Assembly: GCF_042186555.1 (NCBI RefSeq)
Contig: NC_133333.1
Span: 66,967,555 to 67,031,554, forward strand
Reading direction: 5' to 3'
DNA: 64,000 nt
DNA from: Aquarana catesbeiana
Taxonomy: Eukaryota; Chordata; Amphibia; Anura; Ranidae
The notes under the pieces were generated by a model. That model was not told the origin of the DNA, did no database searches, and saw only the letters and a list, made by a program, of their open reading frames with translations. Shown in pieces: positions 53,505-64,000 of this stretch. Each line of letters opens with the position of its first letter. The stretch's first letter is position 1. A program made the position numbers and the translations under genes.

Positions 53505-54951
53505 TGTCATACGCAGAGGTTGTCTTTGGGAAATAGACGTATGAGTGCTACCAGCATTGATGCAGAGGTTGAAGGGGTGTGGGGTCAGCCTGTCAGTGCT
53601 CAGACCATACGCCGCACACTGCATCAAATTGGTCTGCATGGCTGTCGTCCCAGAAGGAAGCCTCTTCTAAAGATGATGCACGAAAAAGTCTGCAAACAGT
53701 TTGCTGAAAACAAGCAGACTAAGGACATGGTGGAACCATGTCCTGTGGTCTGATGAGACCAAGATAAACTTATTTGGTTCAGATGGTGTCAAGCGTGTGT
53801 GGCTGCAACCAGGTGAGGAGTACAAAGACAAGTGTGTCTTGCCTACAGTCAGGCATGGTGGTGGGAGTGTCATGGTCTCGGGCTGCATGAGTGCTGCTGG
53901 CACTGGGGAGCTACAGTTCATTAACCACTTAAGGACCAGCCTCGTTTTGGATTTTAGGTGTTTACATGTTTAAAACAGGTTTTTTTGCTAGAAAATTACT
54001 TAGAACCCCAAACATTATATATTGTTTTTCTTCTAACACCCTAGAGAATAAAATGGCAGTCAATGCAATACTTTTTTTTGCACCGTATTTGCGCAGCGGT
54101 CTTATAAGCGCACTTTTTTTGGAAAAAATTCACTTTTTTGAATAAAAAAATAAGACATTAGTAAAGTTAGCCCAATTTTTTTTATATTGTGAAATATAAT
54201 GTTACGCCAAGTAAATTGATACCCAACATGTCACGCTTTACATATACGGGCTCTACTCACGTATGTGTTCACTTCTGTGCACGAGCTCGTCGGGACGGGG
54301 GTTTTTAAAACACTTTTTTTATTATTTATTTGACATGATTTTATTTATTTTTACACTGTTTAAAAAAAAAATTGTGTCACTTTTATTCCTATTACAAGGA
54401 ATGTAAACATCCCTTGTAATAGAAAAAAGCATAACAGGACCTCTTAAATATGAGATCTGGGGTCAAAAAGACCTCAGATCTCATATTTACACTAAAATGC
54501 AATAAAAAAAAAGTCATTTAAAAAAATGATATTTGAAAAATGTGCCTTTAAGACTTATGGGCGAAAGTGACGTTTTGACGTCACTTCCGCGCAGCAGTGT
54601 CATGGAGACGAATAGGCACCATCTTAGCCTCACTCATCTCCAGGCACAGAAGGGAGCCAGACGTGATTGACCCAGCCGCTACCGATGGCTCCGGTAAGCG
54701 GCGGAGGGCACCGGATCGCGGCAGGAGGGGGGGCCCTCTCCCGCCACCGATAAAAGTGATCTCGCAGCGAATCCGCCGCAGAGACCACTTTTATCTGAAA
54801 GCCGACTGCCACATGAAAACCGGGATACCGGGGTTATGGCAGCTAGCTGCTGCCATAACAACAATATCTGCCTGCAAACTTTGGACATACATCGGCGTGC
54901 GGCGGTCGGCAAGTGGTTAAGGGAACCATGAATGCAAACATGTACTGTGAC
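53505..54951 (+). pseudogene. Tc1/mariner transposase relic, interrupted by a TTAA MITE
   Basis: Tc1 transposases cut and paste at TA sites using a DD34E triad. Visible are LSLGNRRMSATSI, VSAQTIRRTLHQIGLHG, a frameshift at about 53730, then WNHVLWSDETKINLFG (first Asp) and PTVRHGGGSVMVSGC. After ELQFI the MITE 53935-54916 intervenes, and the frame resumes as GTMNANMYC at 54921-54950. The C-terminal half with the last catalytic residues is missing. Confidence 0.9.
53935..54916. mobile_element. piggyBac-type MITE with TTAA duplication
   Basis: The ends are CCACTTAAGG and CAAGTGG, flanked by TTAA on both sides (53931-53934, 54917-54920) inside the Tc1 frame. The interior has an A/T-rich part, short palindromes (ATGAGATCTGGGGTC / GACCTCAGATCTCAT near 54450-54485) and a GC-rich end. 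No transposase. A second copy is at 56347-58671. Confidence 0.88.
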
Positions 54952-55620
54952 TAGGGATGAGCCAAACACCCCCTCGGTTCGGTTCGCACCAGATCCTGCG
55001 AACGGACTGAAAATTCGCACGAATGTTAGAACCCCATTGACGTTTATGGGACTCGAACGTTCGAAATCAAAAGTGCTCATTTTAAAGGCTAATTTGCATG
55101 GTATTGTCCTAAAAAGGGTTTGGGGACCCGAGTCCTGCCCCAGGGGATATGTATCAATGCAAAAAAACTTTTAAAAACGGCCGTTTTTTCGGGAGCAGTG
55201 ATTTTAATGATGCTTAAAGTAAAAAAAAACAAAAATGAAATATTCCTTTAAATATTGTACCTGGGGGGTGTCTATAGTATGTCTGTAAAGTGGCGCATGT
55301 TTCCCGTGCTTAGAACAGTCCCTGCACAAAATGTCATTTTTAAAGGAAAAAAAGTCATTTAAAACTGCTTGCGGCTTTAATGTAATGACGGGTAATAGCA
55401 ATATGGATGAAAATCAGTGAGACAAACAGCATGGGTACCCCCAAGTCCATTACCAGGCCCTTTGGGTCTTGTATGGATATTAACAGGAACCCGGTACCCA
55501 AATAAAAAAAGGAAAGGTGTGAGGCCCCCAGGCCCTATATACTCTGAACAGCAGTATACAGGCGGTGCAAACAAGACAGGGACTGTAGGTTTGTTGTTAA
55601 GTAGAATCTGTTTGTAATTT
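54951..55620. repeat. Interspersed DNA repeat with TAGGGATGAGC end
   Basis: Its left end TAGGGATGAGCC is followed by CGGTTCGGTTCGCACC-type sequence. The body is the inverted relative of 37500-38281. No coding sequence. It may be a separate MITE or the 3' end of hAT-2. Confidence 0.6.
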
Positions 55621-55924
55621 TGAACTGGTACATTTTTAATGTGTTTAGCTCCATCTATTTTAAGCTTTTTGGAAAACCTAGGGAAAGGTTATCACCCCTG
55701 TGACATTTGTTTTGCTGTCTGTGCTCCTCTTCAGAAGATTTCACCTCACTTTTTGTCCCAATGACAAATGTTTTTTGAAAATTTGGGGTTTTTTTGTGAA
55801 ACAAGGATTGATGATAAAGCATCAGTTCAAAGGAGAAAAGTTTTTCCCATTTTAAATCTTACGGGAGAGAATTTCCCTTCCTAGGGGTAGATTTCATCTC
55901 ACTTCCTGTTGTCTCCTTCCGTTT
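55621..55924. other. Unclassified spacer
   Basis: Moderately AT-rich, no recognised repeat or reading frame. Confidence 0.3.
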
Positions 55925-56346
55925 GCAAGTAGGTTGGATGTTTGAAAGTAGGGGCATGCCCCATATACTCAGCAGAAATTTGGGCCTTAGGTGTTGTTGT
56001 GGCCACAACACTGTAAGCCCTCACAGGGCCTTGCTGTGAAATATTAGATCAAGAATTGTAATTACATGCCCCTGGGGCAGAAAATTGGGCCTTTGGTGGT
56101 GGTGCTGGTGCCACAACACTGTAAGTCCTCACAGATACTCTTGGTGGGTGCAGAAACGGGCCCTGCTGTGAAATATTAGATCAAGAATTCAAATTACATG
56201 TCCCTGTTGAACAGGGGCTGAAAAATTGGGCCTTAGGCACTGGTGCCACAACACTGGAACCCCTCACAGATACTCTAGTTGGAGCGCAGGAACTAGCCCT
56301 GCTGCAAAGAATTGCATCAAAAATTGTAATTACACGCCCCTGTTAG

Positions 56347-58671
56347 CCACTTCAAGACTAGCCTCGTTTTGGATTTTAGGTGTTTACAAGTTTAAAACAG
56401 GTTTTTTTGCTAGAAAATTACTTAGAACCCCCAAACATTATATATTGTTTTTTTTCTAACATCCTAGAGAATACAATAGCGGTCATTGCAATACTTTTTT
56501 TTGCACCGTATTTGCGCAGCGGTCTTCTAAGCGCACTTTTTTTGGAAAACATTCACTTTTTTGAAAAAAAAAAAAAAGACAACAGTAAAGTTAGCCCAAT
56601 TTTTTTTTATATTGTGAAATATAATGTTACGCCAAGTAAACTGATACCCATCATGAATTATATTACCAAGGGTTGTGGCGCTTCCTATAGGGTAATAAAT
56701 GGGAGGGGTGGTTACCCAGATGGTTTCCCTCAATAGATCCCAATAGAGGTACCTGGTACCTACCAGGGAAAAAACTTAGTTACCGTGAGGGTATATATGT
56801 CTGTGCCTATACACATACACACATATATCCACATGCACCCGTGTGTATCAGCAGGTATAAATGAATAAATAGATAAGTAATGCCTTCAAGTGGTCTGGCC
56901 TGAGGCCCCTAATAGTGTGGTAAGTTTGCACCATATACCACCACTAGGTGAAGATATCTATACCATATATACGTGCTACTGATCCAAAATAATCAAACCA
57001 TCAAAATAAACCTCTGCTTACCGTGCAGAAAAAGCATGTGTAAGTATGAGTACAAGACATTACATAATAAATCAAAATAGTGCAAATAAACGTATTGAAA
57101 TCAGTTAAGTCCAAAAAAACAATTTTTCAGTGATTAAAGTCCTTAAAGTGAAAAAACTTATGTGAAAAAACTTTTTGTGAAAAAGCTTGTTCAAATCCAA
57201 TGTTTCAACAATTTCGTGACTTGAGTGCTCTCGGATAATTCCTGTGACTTTTGTGCACCCCCTTGCGGGTCCCCACTCACCAGATCCAACAGCCCCAAAA
57301 AGGGGCGACCAGCATAAGATGTCTCAATCACGGTCTCCTCTCCGCGGTAGTTATACGGGCTCCCCAAGGTGGTTTCTGTGCCTTTGATTTTCCCAATGGA
57401 TTCCTCCAACCTCAGATGGAACAGGCTGCAAGGGGAGTTGCGATCCCAATATTCTCTCCCCCACCTTCCTACCGAGCATCCAAATAGTTTCCCACTATTG
57501 GTTTCAATGTTCGCAGTGGCTCCCTCATAGAAAGAAAAAATAGGAAGCTCCCATGGTGTAGTATATATAAAACGCTTTTATTCAAAAGAACTCCATCAGC
57601 TTACAGCGGAGTAAAAAATAAAATAAATAAATAGCCATAAATTTAACTAAATAAAATAACCAGTGAATAAAAACAAATTAGCTCACTCAGGGATGGCCCT
57701 GAGACCAGACCCGTAGCGGTAAAAAGTGTTGAAAGTGCGTGCCGCTGGTTAGAGCTGTTTGCGCTCCACCTGCCCATCATGTCACGCTTCAAAATTGCGC
57801 CCGCTCGTGGAATAGCGTCAAACTTTTACCCTTAAAAATCTCCATAGGCGACGGTTAAAAAATTCTACAGATTGCATGTTTTGCGTTACAGAGGAGGTCT
57901 AGGGCTAGAATTATTGCTCTCACTCTACCGGTCGCTGCGATACCTCACATGTGTGGTTTGACCACCGTTTTCATATGCAGGCGCTACTCACGCATGCGTT
58001 CGCTTCTGCGCGCGAGCTCGTCGGGACAGGGCGCTTTAAAAAAATTTTTTTTTTTTTTTATTATTTATTTTATTTTATTTATTTTTTCACTGTTTTTAAA
58101 AAAAAAAAAAATTTGGATCACTTTTATTCCTATTACAAGGAATGTAAACATCCCTTGTAATAGAAAAAAGCATGACAGGTCCTCTTAAATATGAGATCTG
58201 GGGTCAAAAAGTCCTCAGATCTCATATTTAGACTAAAATGCAAAAAAAAAAAAAAAAAAAAAGTCGTTTAAAAAAAATGACACTAAAAAAATTGTGCCTT
58301 TAAGAGAAGTGGGCGGAGCCGTCTTAATGACGTCGCTCCGGCCGTCACATGGTATGGAGACGGGTGGGCGCCATCTTGGCCTCACTCGTCTCCATACCTC
58401 AGCAGGGAAAGGACCCGATCGCCTCCGCCGCTACCGATGGCTCCGGTAAGCGGCGGAGGGTGCGGGAGAGTGGCGGGAGGGGGGGTGGCACCTCTCCCGC
58501 CGCCGATGACGGTGATCTCGCGGCGAATCCGCCACAGAGACCACCATTATCGTGTATGGAACCGCCCGCTGAAAAGATGGATACCTCGGTTGTGGCAGCA
58601 GCTGCTGCCGTTACCGAGATATCCATCTTCAAAAAAATGACGTATATATACAGTGGGCGGTCCGGAAGTGG
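56347..58671. mobile_element. Second piggyBac-type MITE copy, itself interrupted
   Basis: The ends are CCACTTCAAG and GGAAGTGG, with 4-bp duplication TTAG on both sides (56343-56346, 58672-58675). It is homologous to 53935-54916 at both flanks of an insertion (56347-56655 and 57773-58671). Confidence 0.85.
56656..57772. mobile_element. 1.1-kb unclassified insertion with 9-bp target duplication
   Basis: CCCATCATG is duplicated at 56647-56655 and 57773-57781, and the interrupted MITE is colinear once one copy is removed. No inverted ends, no coding frame of known type. The 3' part has (AAAATAAATA)-rich sequence near 57608-57680. It could be a SINE- or PLE-like non-autonomous retroelement. Confidence 0.7.
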
Positions 58672-58940
58672 TTAGACAGGGGCTGAAAAATTGGGCCTTA
58701 GGGACTGGTGATGGTGCCACAACCCCTCACAGATACTCTAGTTGGAGTGCAGGAACTAGCCCTGCTGCAAAGAATTGCATCAAAAATTGTAATTACACGC
58801 CCCTGTTAAACAGGGGCTGAAAAATTGGGCCTTAGGCACTGGTGGTGGGACTGGCGGTGCCCAGAACCAAAAATGTTCTTACAAGCTATCAGCATGATCA
58901 TTGAGGAGGAAGAGGATAATTACTCAGCATAACAGGATAG

Positions 58941-61391
58941 TCACTCAGCATCAGCATAGGCAGTCTTTGAAGGGATCTGACATTTCAAAAAAATGTATTT
59001 GGTTACATCAGCATCAGGTGCTTGGTAGCTGGTGGTGATCCAAGACTGATTCATTTTTATGAAGGTCAGTCGATCGACCGAGTCGGTGGACAGACGCACC
59101 CTGTGATCGGTTACAAAGCCTCCAGCAGCACTGAATGTGCGTTCCGAAGGAACGCTGGATGCAGGACAGGCCAGTAGCTCAATTGCATACTGTGCAAGCT
59201 CTGGCCAGTGATCCATCCTCAAGACCCAGTAACCCAGAGGATTTTCGGTGGGAAAGGTGTCCAAGTCTGATCTTGCCCCTAGGTATTCCTGCACCATGTA
59301 AAACAGACGCTGGCGATGGTTGCTGGAACCGATCATACCTTGGGGCTGCGGACTAAAAAATTGTCTGAACGCATCGGTCAGACGGCCACCTTCTCCACCG
59401 CTCCTTCTTTGACTGACCAAAGCCTCAGCAACACGTTGTCCAGAAAAAAGGAGTTTGTAACCTCCCAGTCTCTGGGAATGCATTGCACAGATCTTTCTGC
59501 AAGGCCTCCCGAAGATGTTTCATCCTCTGCGACAGCAAGATAAGGTCCGCAACCTTACCCTTGTAACTTGGATCAAGTTGGGTTACCAGGCAGTATTGTT
59601 CCTTCTCCTTGATACCACGAATACGAGGATCCTTCCGCAGGATTTGCAGGCTCAGGGAGGCCATGCAGCGTAGGTTTGCTGAGGCAATCGGTCCGGAGTC
59701 CTCTGGGTCACTAAGGACGACATGTTCCGCAGCCACCTCCTCCCAGCCACGTACAAGTCCATGTGTTTCTTGGGACTGTAAATGATCCCTTAAAGACTGC
59801 TGCTGTTGCTGAGTGCCAGGCTCCACCTCTATACTGACACAATCCTCCTCCTCCTCCTCCTCGTCCTCTTCCTGTGTGATCGGTGGGCACGCAGAACACT
59901 GTCTGGATAAAGGGGGCCTTGAGAGCTAAGGAAGTCCTCCTCTTCTTGTCTCAGTTCTGCCTCAAGTGCCCTGTCCATTATTCCACGCAGCGTGTGCTCC
60001 AACAGGTGGACAAGGGGGACAGTGTCACTGATGCATGCACACTGCTCACCATCCTCGTGGCCTCCTCAAATGGTGACAGGACAGTGCATGCATCCCTGAT
60101 CATGGCCCTCTGGCGTGGGGAAAAAAAAAACAAGCTCCCCTGACCCTGTCCTGGTGCCATAGTCGCACAGGTACTCATTGATGGCCCTCTGCTGCATGTG
60201 CAGCTGCTGCAGCATGGCCAACGTTGAGTTCCACCTGGTGGGCATGTCACAGATTAGGCGGTTCTTGGGCAGGTTAAATTCCTTTTGGAGGTCTGCCAGC
60301 CGAGCACTGGCATTATATGACCGGCAGAAATGCACACAGACTTTCCTGGCCTGCCTCAGGACATCCTGTAAGCCTGGGTACCTGCCCAAGAACTGCTGCA
60401 CCACTAAGTTAAGGACGTGAGTTGAACAGGGCACATGGGTCATTTGTCCCTGTCGGAGGGCGGAGAGGAGGTTGGTGCCATTGTCGCAAACCACCGTTCC
60501 TGCCTTAAGTTGGCGTGGCGTCAACCACCTCTGAACCTGCCCCTGCAGAGCTGACAGAACCTCTGCCCCAGTGTGGCTCCTGTCCCCCAAGCACACCAGC
60601 TCAAGCACCGCATGGCATCTTTTGGCCTGCATACTTACGTAGCCCCTTGAACGCCTTCGGAGCACCGCTGGTTCCGAGGACAAAGCACAGGAAGAGGCCA
60701 TGGAGGAAGAAGAAGAGGAGGGGGTGGAGGAGAGAGGTGTGTCAGAATCATAAGTAGTGGCATTTTGGAGGCGTGGTGGCAGAACAACCTCCAACACTAC
60801 TGCACCTTGTCCTGCATCCTTCCCAGCTGCCAGCAGAGTCACCCAATGCATGGTGAAACTTAGGTAACGTCCCTGTCCATGCCTGCTGGACCATGAGTCA
60901 GCAGTAATATGCACCTGACCACCTTGTCCAGCGAGGCATGGACATTGCCTTCCACATGCCTTCCATGAGAAAAAGTGGCGTTTGGGTACCTGCCACTGAG
61001 GAACTGCACATTCCACAAACTCACAGAAAGGGGGGCAGAGTCTACCAACTGAAAAGGTAGCAGTTGAAGTGCTAGCAATTTTGCCAAGCTAGCATTCAAC
61101 CGCTGGGCATGTGGATGGCTGGGAGCGAACTGGGAGGGAAATTTGCCTGGTACAATCTGACGTCGGTGTACCGAAAGCAGATTGCCCACAAGTACTTGGC
61201 TGTGACACACCTAATTCTATACCTTCATTCCTCTCAGTGCAGGTCTCAGAGAGGACTGAAGGTATAGTGGGGTTGGAGATCTCAGATGATGGGGAGCAAG
61301 GAGAGGTCCTCTTTGTTCTTTGGTGTGGGTCTTTTAGGTACGCTTGCCAACTAACTGCATGGCAGGTCAACATATGTCTGGTCAAGCATGT
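58941..61391 (-). pseudogene. hAT-2 transposase (ZBED-type), nearly complete, frameshifted
   Basis: hAT transposases excise and reinsert DNA with an RNase H-fold DDE domain. On the minus strand: the His half of a BED finger (TCLTRHM), linker, HPHAQRLNASLAKLLALQ, CAVPQWQVPKR, ITADSWSSRHG (first Asp), VVCDNGTNLLSAL (second Asp), THVLNLVVQQFLG, and NRLICDMPTRWNSTLAML. There is then a break near 60070, an acidic Glu run, and the C-terminal dimerisation region ELLACPASSVPSERTFSAAGG with the third catalytic Glu. Frame changes occur near 61100, 61000, 60070 and 59450. The Cys half of the BED finger was lost at the gypsy-2 junction (61391). Confidence 0.9.
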
Positions 61392-62141
61392 TGTCATGGT
61401 TATGAAATAGTGTTGTCTATCAGCTTACCTGTTTCCATGTGTTCATCTCTAAAGACCAGCTGACTCTCACCTGACTGCTTTTATTAACTCTCCTCTAGCA
61501 CGGCTCCACCCCAGCTCCTATCAGAGAACTCTATATTAACCTCTGCACTGCAGGCTAGCCCTGCTGATCAACCTTTGTGTGTTTGGCTTCCTGTTCCTGC
61601 CTGCCGTGTGCTCTACGTTTGTTTCTGTTACCGACCTTGGCGTGTTCTCTACTATTCCTGTCTGCTCGTGACCCTGACCTCTGGCGTATCCCCGACTATT
61701 CCTGTCTGCGCGTGACCCTGACCTCTGGTGTGTCTCTGACTATCCCTGTTTGCCTGTGACCCTGAACCTTGGCGTGAACTCTGTTGTCCTTGTCTGCTTG
61801 TGGCCCTGACCTTGGCTTATTCCTTTACTATCCCTATCCTCCTGTTGCCTACTGTGGATGTGAGCTGGGGGACCCTGGGGGTCACGACCTGGAGCCAGTG
61901 GCAGCCCAGTCCATCCTCACCTCTAGAGGCTCTGGTGAACACCTGCTGGCTCTTAGACTCTGCGCCCCAGGGAATCCTACGCTCTAACCCCGGTGGGATC
62001 AGTGTTGGTGTCCCAGCGGCCCTGCCTTCCTTACCACCCGGACTCCCATCCGCAGCAGTCAGCCGTAGGGTACACTGCCTTGTGGTGCACTCCTGATCCC
62101 AACCGTGTGCATCTGTCACCCTGCCTCTAGGTGACCTGACA
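61392..62141 (+). repeat. gypsy-2 5' LTR
   Basis: TGTCATGG...CCTGACA with TGTCA/TGACA ends, 750 bp. TATATTAA lies at 61532-61539. About four ~45-bp tandem units (GTGACCCTGACCTCTGGCG) lie at 61630-61820, after the predicted RNA start. Confidence 0.82.
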
Positions 62142-62151
62142 GTTTGATCAG
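62142..62151 (+). other. gypsy-2 primer-binding site, complementary to its own RNA start
   Basis: GTTTGATCAG follows the LTR end. Its 8-bp core TTGATCAG is the exact complement of CTGATCAA at 61564-61571, which lies 32 bp after the TATA box. This is the self-priming layout of the Tf1/sushi group of Ty3/gypsy elements. Confidence 0.65.
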
Positions 62152-62153
62152 CC

Positions 62154-63060
62154 ATGGACCCGGCTGACATGTCGCTTCCTGCAGCCGATCCATTGCAGGG
62201 CATAGTTCGCAGACTCGATGCCCAGGAATCTAATCAGACTCAGGTAATGCGATTCCTTAAAGATCTGGCTTCCCGCTTCGAGAAGCTCCAGGCCTCCTTG
62301 GGAAACCCGAACCTGCAGCCTCAAGCAGCTGCACCTATCGCACCAGTCGCAGCCACACATTCATATTCACTGCCAGCTCCGTCCCGTTTTTCTGGGGACT
62401 CCAAGGCCTGCAGGGGCTTCCTCAGCCAATGCACCATTCATTTTGAGCTCCAGACCCAAAACTTTCTGTCTGATCGGGCTAAGGTAGCCTATATAATTTC
62501 CCTCCTCTCTGGTGAAGCTTTAGCTTGGGCTGCCCCCCTGTGGGAGAAAAATGACCCGGTGGTTTCCAGCCTGTCCGATTTCTTGAAGCTCTTTCGTAAT
62601 ATCTTCGAGGAGCCAGCTCAGGCTTCTTCAGCGGCTAGTGCCCTTTTACGCCTTCGCCAAAAATCTTGTTCAGTGGGACAATATGCGCTTCAGTTCCGTA
62701 TCCTCACAGCTGAATTGAGCTGGAACAATGAGGCCCTGGTCGCAACCTTTTTACATGGCCTCTCTGACCGAGTGAAGGACGAATTAGCAGGAAGAGCCAT
62801 CCCCGCCGGTCTGGATGATGTAATTTCCTTGTGCAATCAGATTGACATTCATTTCCAGGAGAGGTCCCTAGAAAAAAGATGCCAGCACCCCCTAGGTCCT
62901 AGTCAGTCAGAACTCTTCTCCCGTCACCCTGTGGAGCGTCCTCTGCCTGCTGAGGAACCTATGCAGCTGGGCCGGACCAGACTAACCCCCGAAGAACGTG
63001 CTAGACGCAGAACTCTGGGCTTTATTGTGGGGGCAAGGGTCATTTTCGTGACTCCTGCTC
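62154..63060 (+). pseudogene. gag: gypsy-2 gag
   Basis: The ATG at 62154 encodes about 290 residues of the vertebrate Ty3/gypsy gag type (the family behind RTL/PEG10 genes). There is a coiled-coil start, then RFSGDSKACRGFLSQCTIHFELQ, SGEALAWAAPLWEKNDP and the capsid helices (RQKSCSVGQYALQFRILTAE, LVATFLHGLSDRVKDELAG). An Arg-rich stretch (RLTPEERARRR) leads to a zinc knuckle (YCGGKGHFRDSC, about 63025-63060) that lies in another frame. One frameshift near 63020 therefore breaks the gag end. Confidence 0.88.
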
Positions 63061-64000
63061 GCTTCGTCCGGGAAACGCTCGGGTCTAATACATTTAGAAG
63101 GTGGAGTATTGGACCCAGAAACATCACCTTCTCGTCTTCTTCTTCCGGTGTTCCTCCATGTAGGTCCTTCTTCCCAATCGGTCCTAGCATATCTGGACTC
63201 CGGGGCTGCCGGCAATTTTATGGATTGGAGAACTGCTTCTTCTATGAAGCTTACCCTGTCTCCCCTCACTACACCACTGGTAGTCTCGGCAATTGATGGC
63301 ACTGTGCTCCCAGGGGGCCCTATCCGTTTCCAGACGCTACCTATTAGGATGTCGGTAGGGATACTCCACCAGGAGTGGATTTCCTTCCTCATTCTACCCA
63401 AGGCCTCTACCCCCATTGTATTAGGCCTTCCTTGGCTACAGCTTCACTCTCCACATGTGGACTGGGTCTCTGGGCAGATCCTGGCTTGGGGTCCTTCGTG
63501 TTTCTCGTCCTGTCTTTTCAAGGTGGTCCCCAAGGAGAGACTTCCCATTGCTACCACATCCGTATCGTCTGATCTTCCCTCGGCATACAGTGATTACCGG
63601 GATGTGTTCTGTAAGAAGTCTGCTGAGGTCTTCCTTCCCACAGATCTTTTGACTGTGCCATTGACCTTATCCCTGGAGCAACTCTACCCAGGGGTCGTAC
63701 CTACCCTCTGTCCATTCCAGAGACCCAGGCCATGTCTGAGTATGTCGCCGAGAATTTGGAGAGAGGTTTCATCTGGAAATCCTTGTCGCCTGCAGGAGCA
63801 GGGTTCTTTTTTGTTGCTAAAAAGGATGGTACCCTCAGACCCTGCATCGACTATCGAGGGTTAAATGCAGTGACTATCAAAAACCGATACCCCTTACCTC
63901 TAATATCTGAGCTATTTGACAGGTTGAAGGGGGCTTCCATTTTCACCAAGTTGGATCTCAGAGGTGCATACAATCTCATTAGAATACAGGAAGGTGACGA
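63061..64000 (+). pseudogene. pol: gypsy-2 pol: protease and start of reverse transcriptase
   Basis: The frame carries the aspartic protease site LAYLDSGAAGNF (catalytic Asp at 63196-63198) and IVLGLPWLQLHSPHVDW. It then reads the RT approach (YSDYRDVFCKKSAEV). A frameshift near 63645-63660 moves the RT to another frame: SEYVAENLERGFI, FFVAKKDGTLRPCIDYRGLN, and FTKLDLRGAYNLIRI, with the first catalytic Asp. The gene leaves the window at 64000, still inside the RT palm; RNase H and integrase would lie beyond. Confidence 0.88.

Larger units (their letters stand above)
55925..58860 (-). repeat. Tandem ~115-150-bp repeats downstream of the hAT-2 transposase
   Basis: Units around GGGGCTGAAAAATTGGGCCTTAGG...ACAACACTG...CCTCACAGATACTC...AATTGTAATTACA occur near 55975, 56090, 56215, 58678 and 58805. 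The array is split by the MITE at 56347-58671. It lies just 3' of the hAT-2 gene. Confidence 0.85.

Noticed and set aside
57560..57600. CTGATGG-like box on the minus strand in the 1.1-kb insertion
   Set aside because: The A9 position is changed, and no GAAA or helix II was found.
1..64000. Host genes, tRNA, rRNA or bacterial-type operons
   Set aside because: None recognised on either strand; every solid protein match is to a transposable element or endogenous retrovirus.

Overview
This window is a transposable-element graveyard from a vertebrate genome, most likely an anuran. The case rests on content: several Penelope-like retroelements (PLEs) with GIY-YIG endonucleases, gamma-type endogenous retroviruses (ERVs), ZBED-type hAT, PIF/Harbinger, Tc1 and piggyBac-type DNA elements, Ty3/gypsy elements, spliceosomal-type introns and long microsatellites. 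The ranid guess is inference. I recognise no host gene, tRNA or rRNA. Nearly every protein-coding stretch is a broken transposon or provirus gene.

Layout. 1-2890: 3' half of a PLE (+) with a pyrimidine tract, a GC-rich CRE-bearing promoter-like segment and a hammerhead-ribozyme fold. 2920-8691: provirus ERV-1 (gag scrap, pol, env, LTR). 8692-15875: provirus-like ERV-2, which appears to share that LTR, has a largely non-coding interior and ends in its own LTR; a 1.8-kb hammerhead-bearing insertion with an 18-bp target-site duplication (TSD) sits in its leader. 15876-19272: PLE-1 (-). From about 19.27 kb to possibly 53.5 kb runs one hAT element (hAT-1, minus strand) cut into pieces by later insertions: PLE-2 (19660-24033), a non-coding hammerhead-bearing tandem element (24489-27027, 14-bp TSD), provirus ERV-3 (27409-45903, 5-bp TSD), gypsy-1 (46533-50802) and an inverted-repeat element (52429-53134). 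ERV-3 is itself invaded: a hAT MITE (8-bp TSD) and a 6.7-kb Harbinger (TAA TSD) lie 22 bp apart inside its 5' LTR, a foldback repeat replaces part of gag-pol, and a CT-rich satellite block splits env. 53.5-54.95 kb: a Tc1 relic hit by a piggyBac-type MITE. 54.95-61.39 kb: MITEs, the 3' tandem repeats and the transposase of a second hAT (hAT-2, minus). 61392-end: gypsy-2 (LTR, gag, protease, start of reverse transcriptase), running off the window.

The most interesting system is a set of hammerhead ribozymes tied to PLE-type elements. Two identical, complete hammerheads sit 1,679 bp apart in a recent non-coding element made of about 1.5 tandem units. Two further good folds, two decayed ones and one weak trace occur next to PLE sequence or in hairpin elements. 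Helix III is a loopless palindrome in all the intact copies, which suggests the ribozymes act as dimers. A second signal is that both gypsy elements carry primer-binding sites complementary to their own predicted RNA 5' ends (Tf1/sushi-type self-priming).
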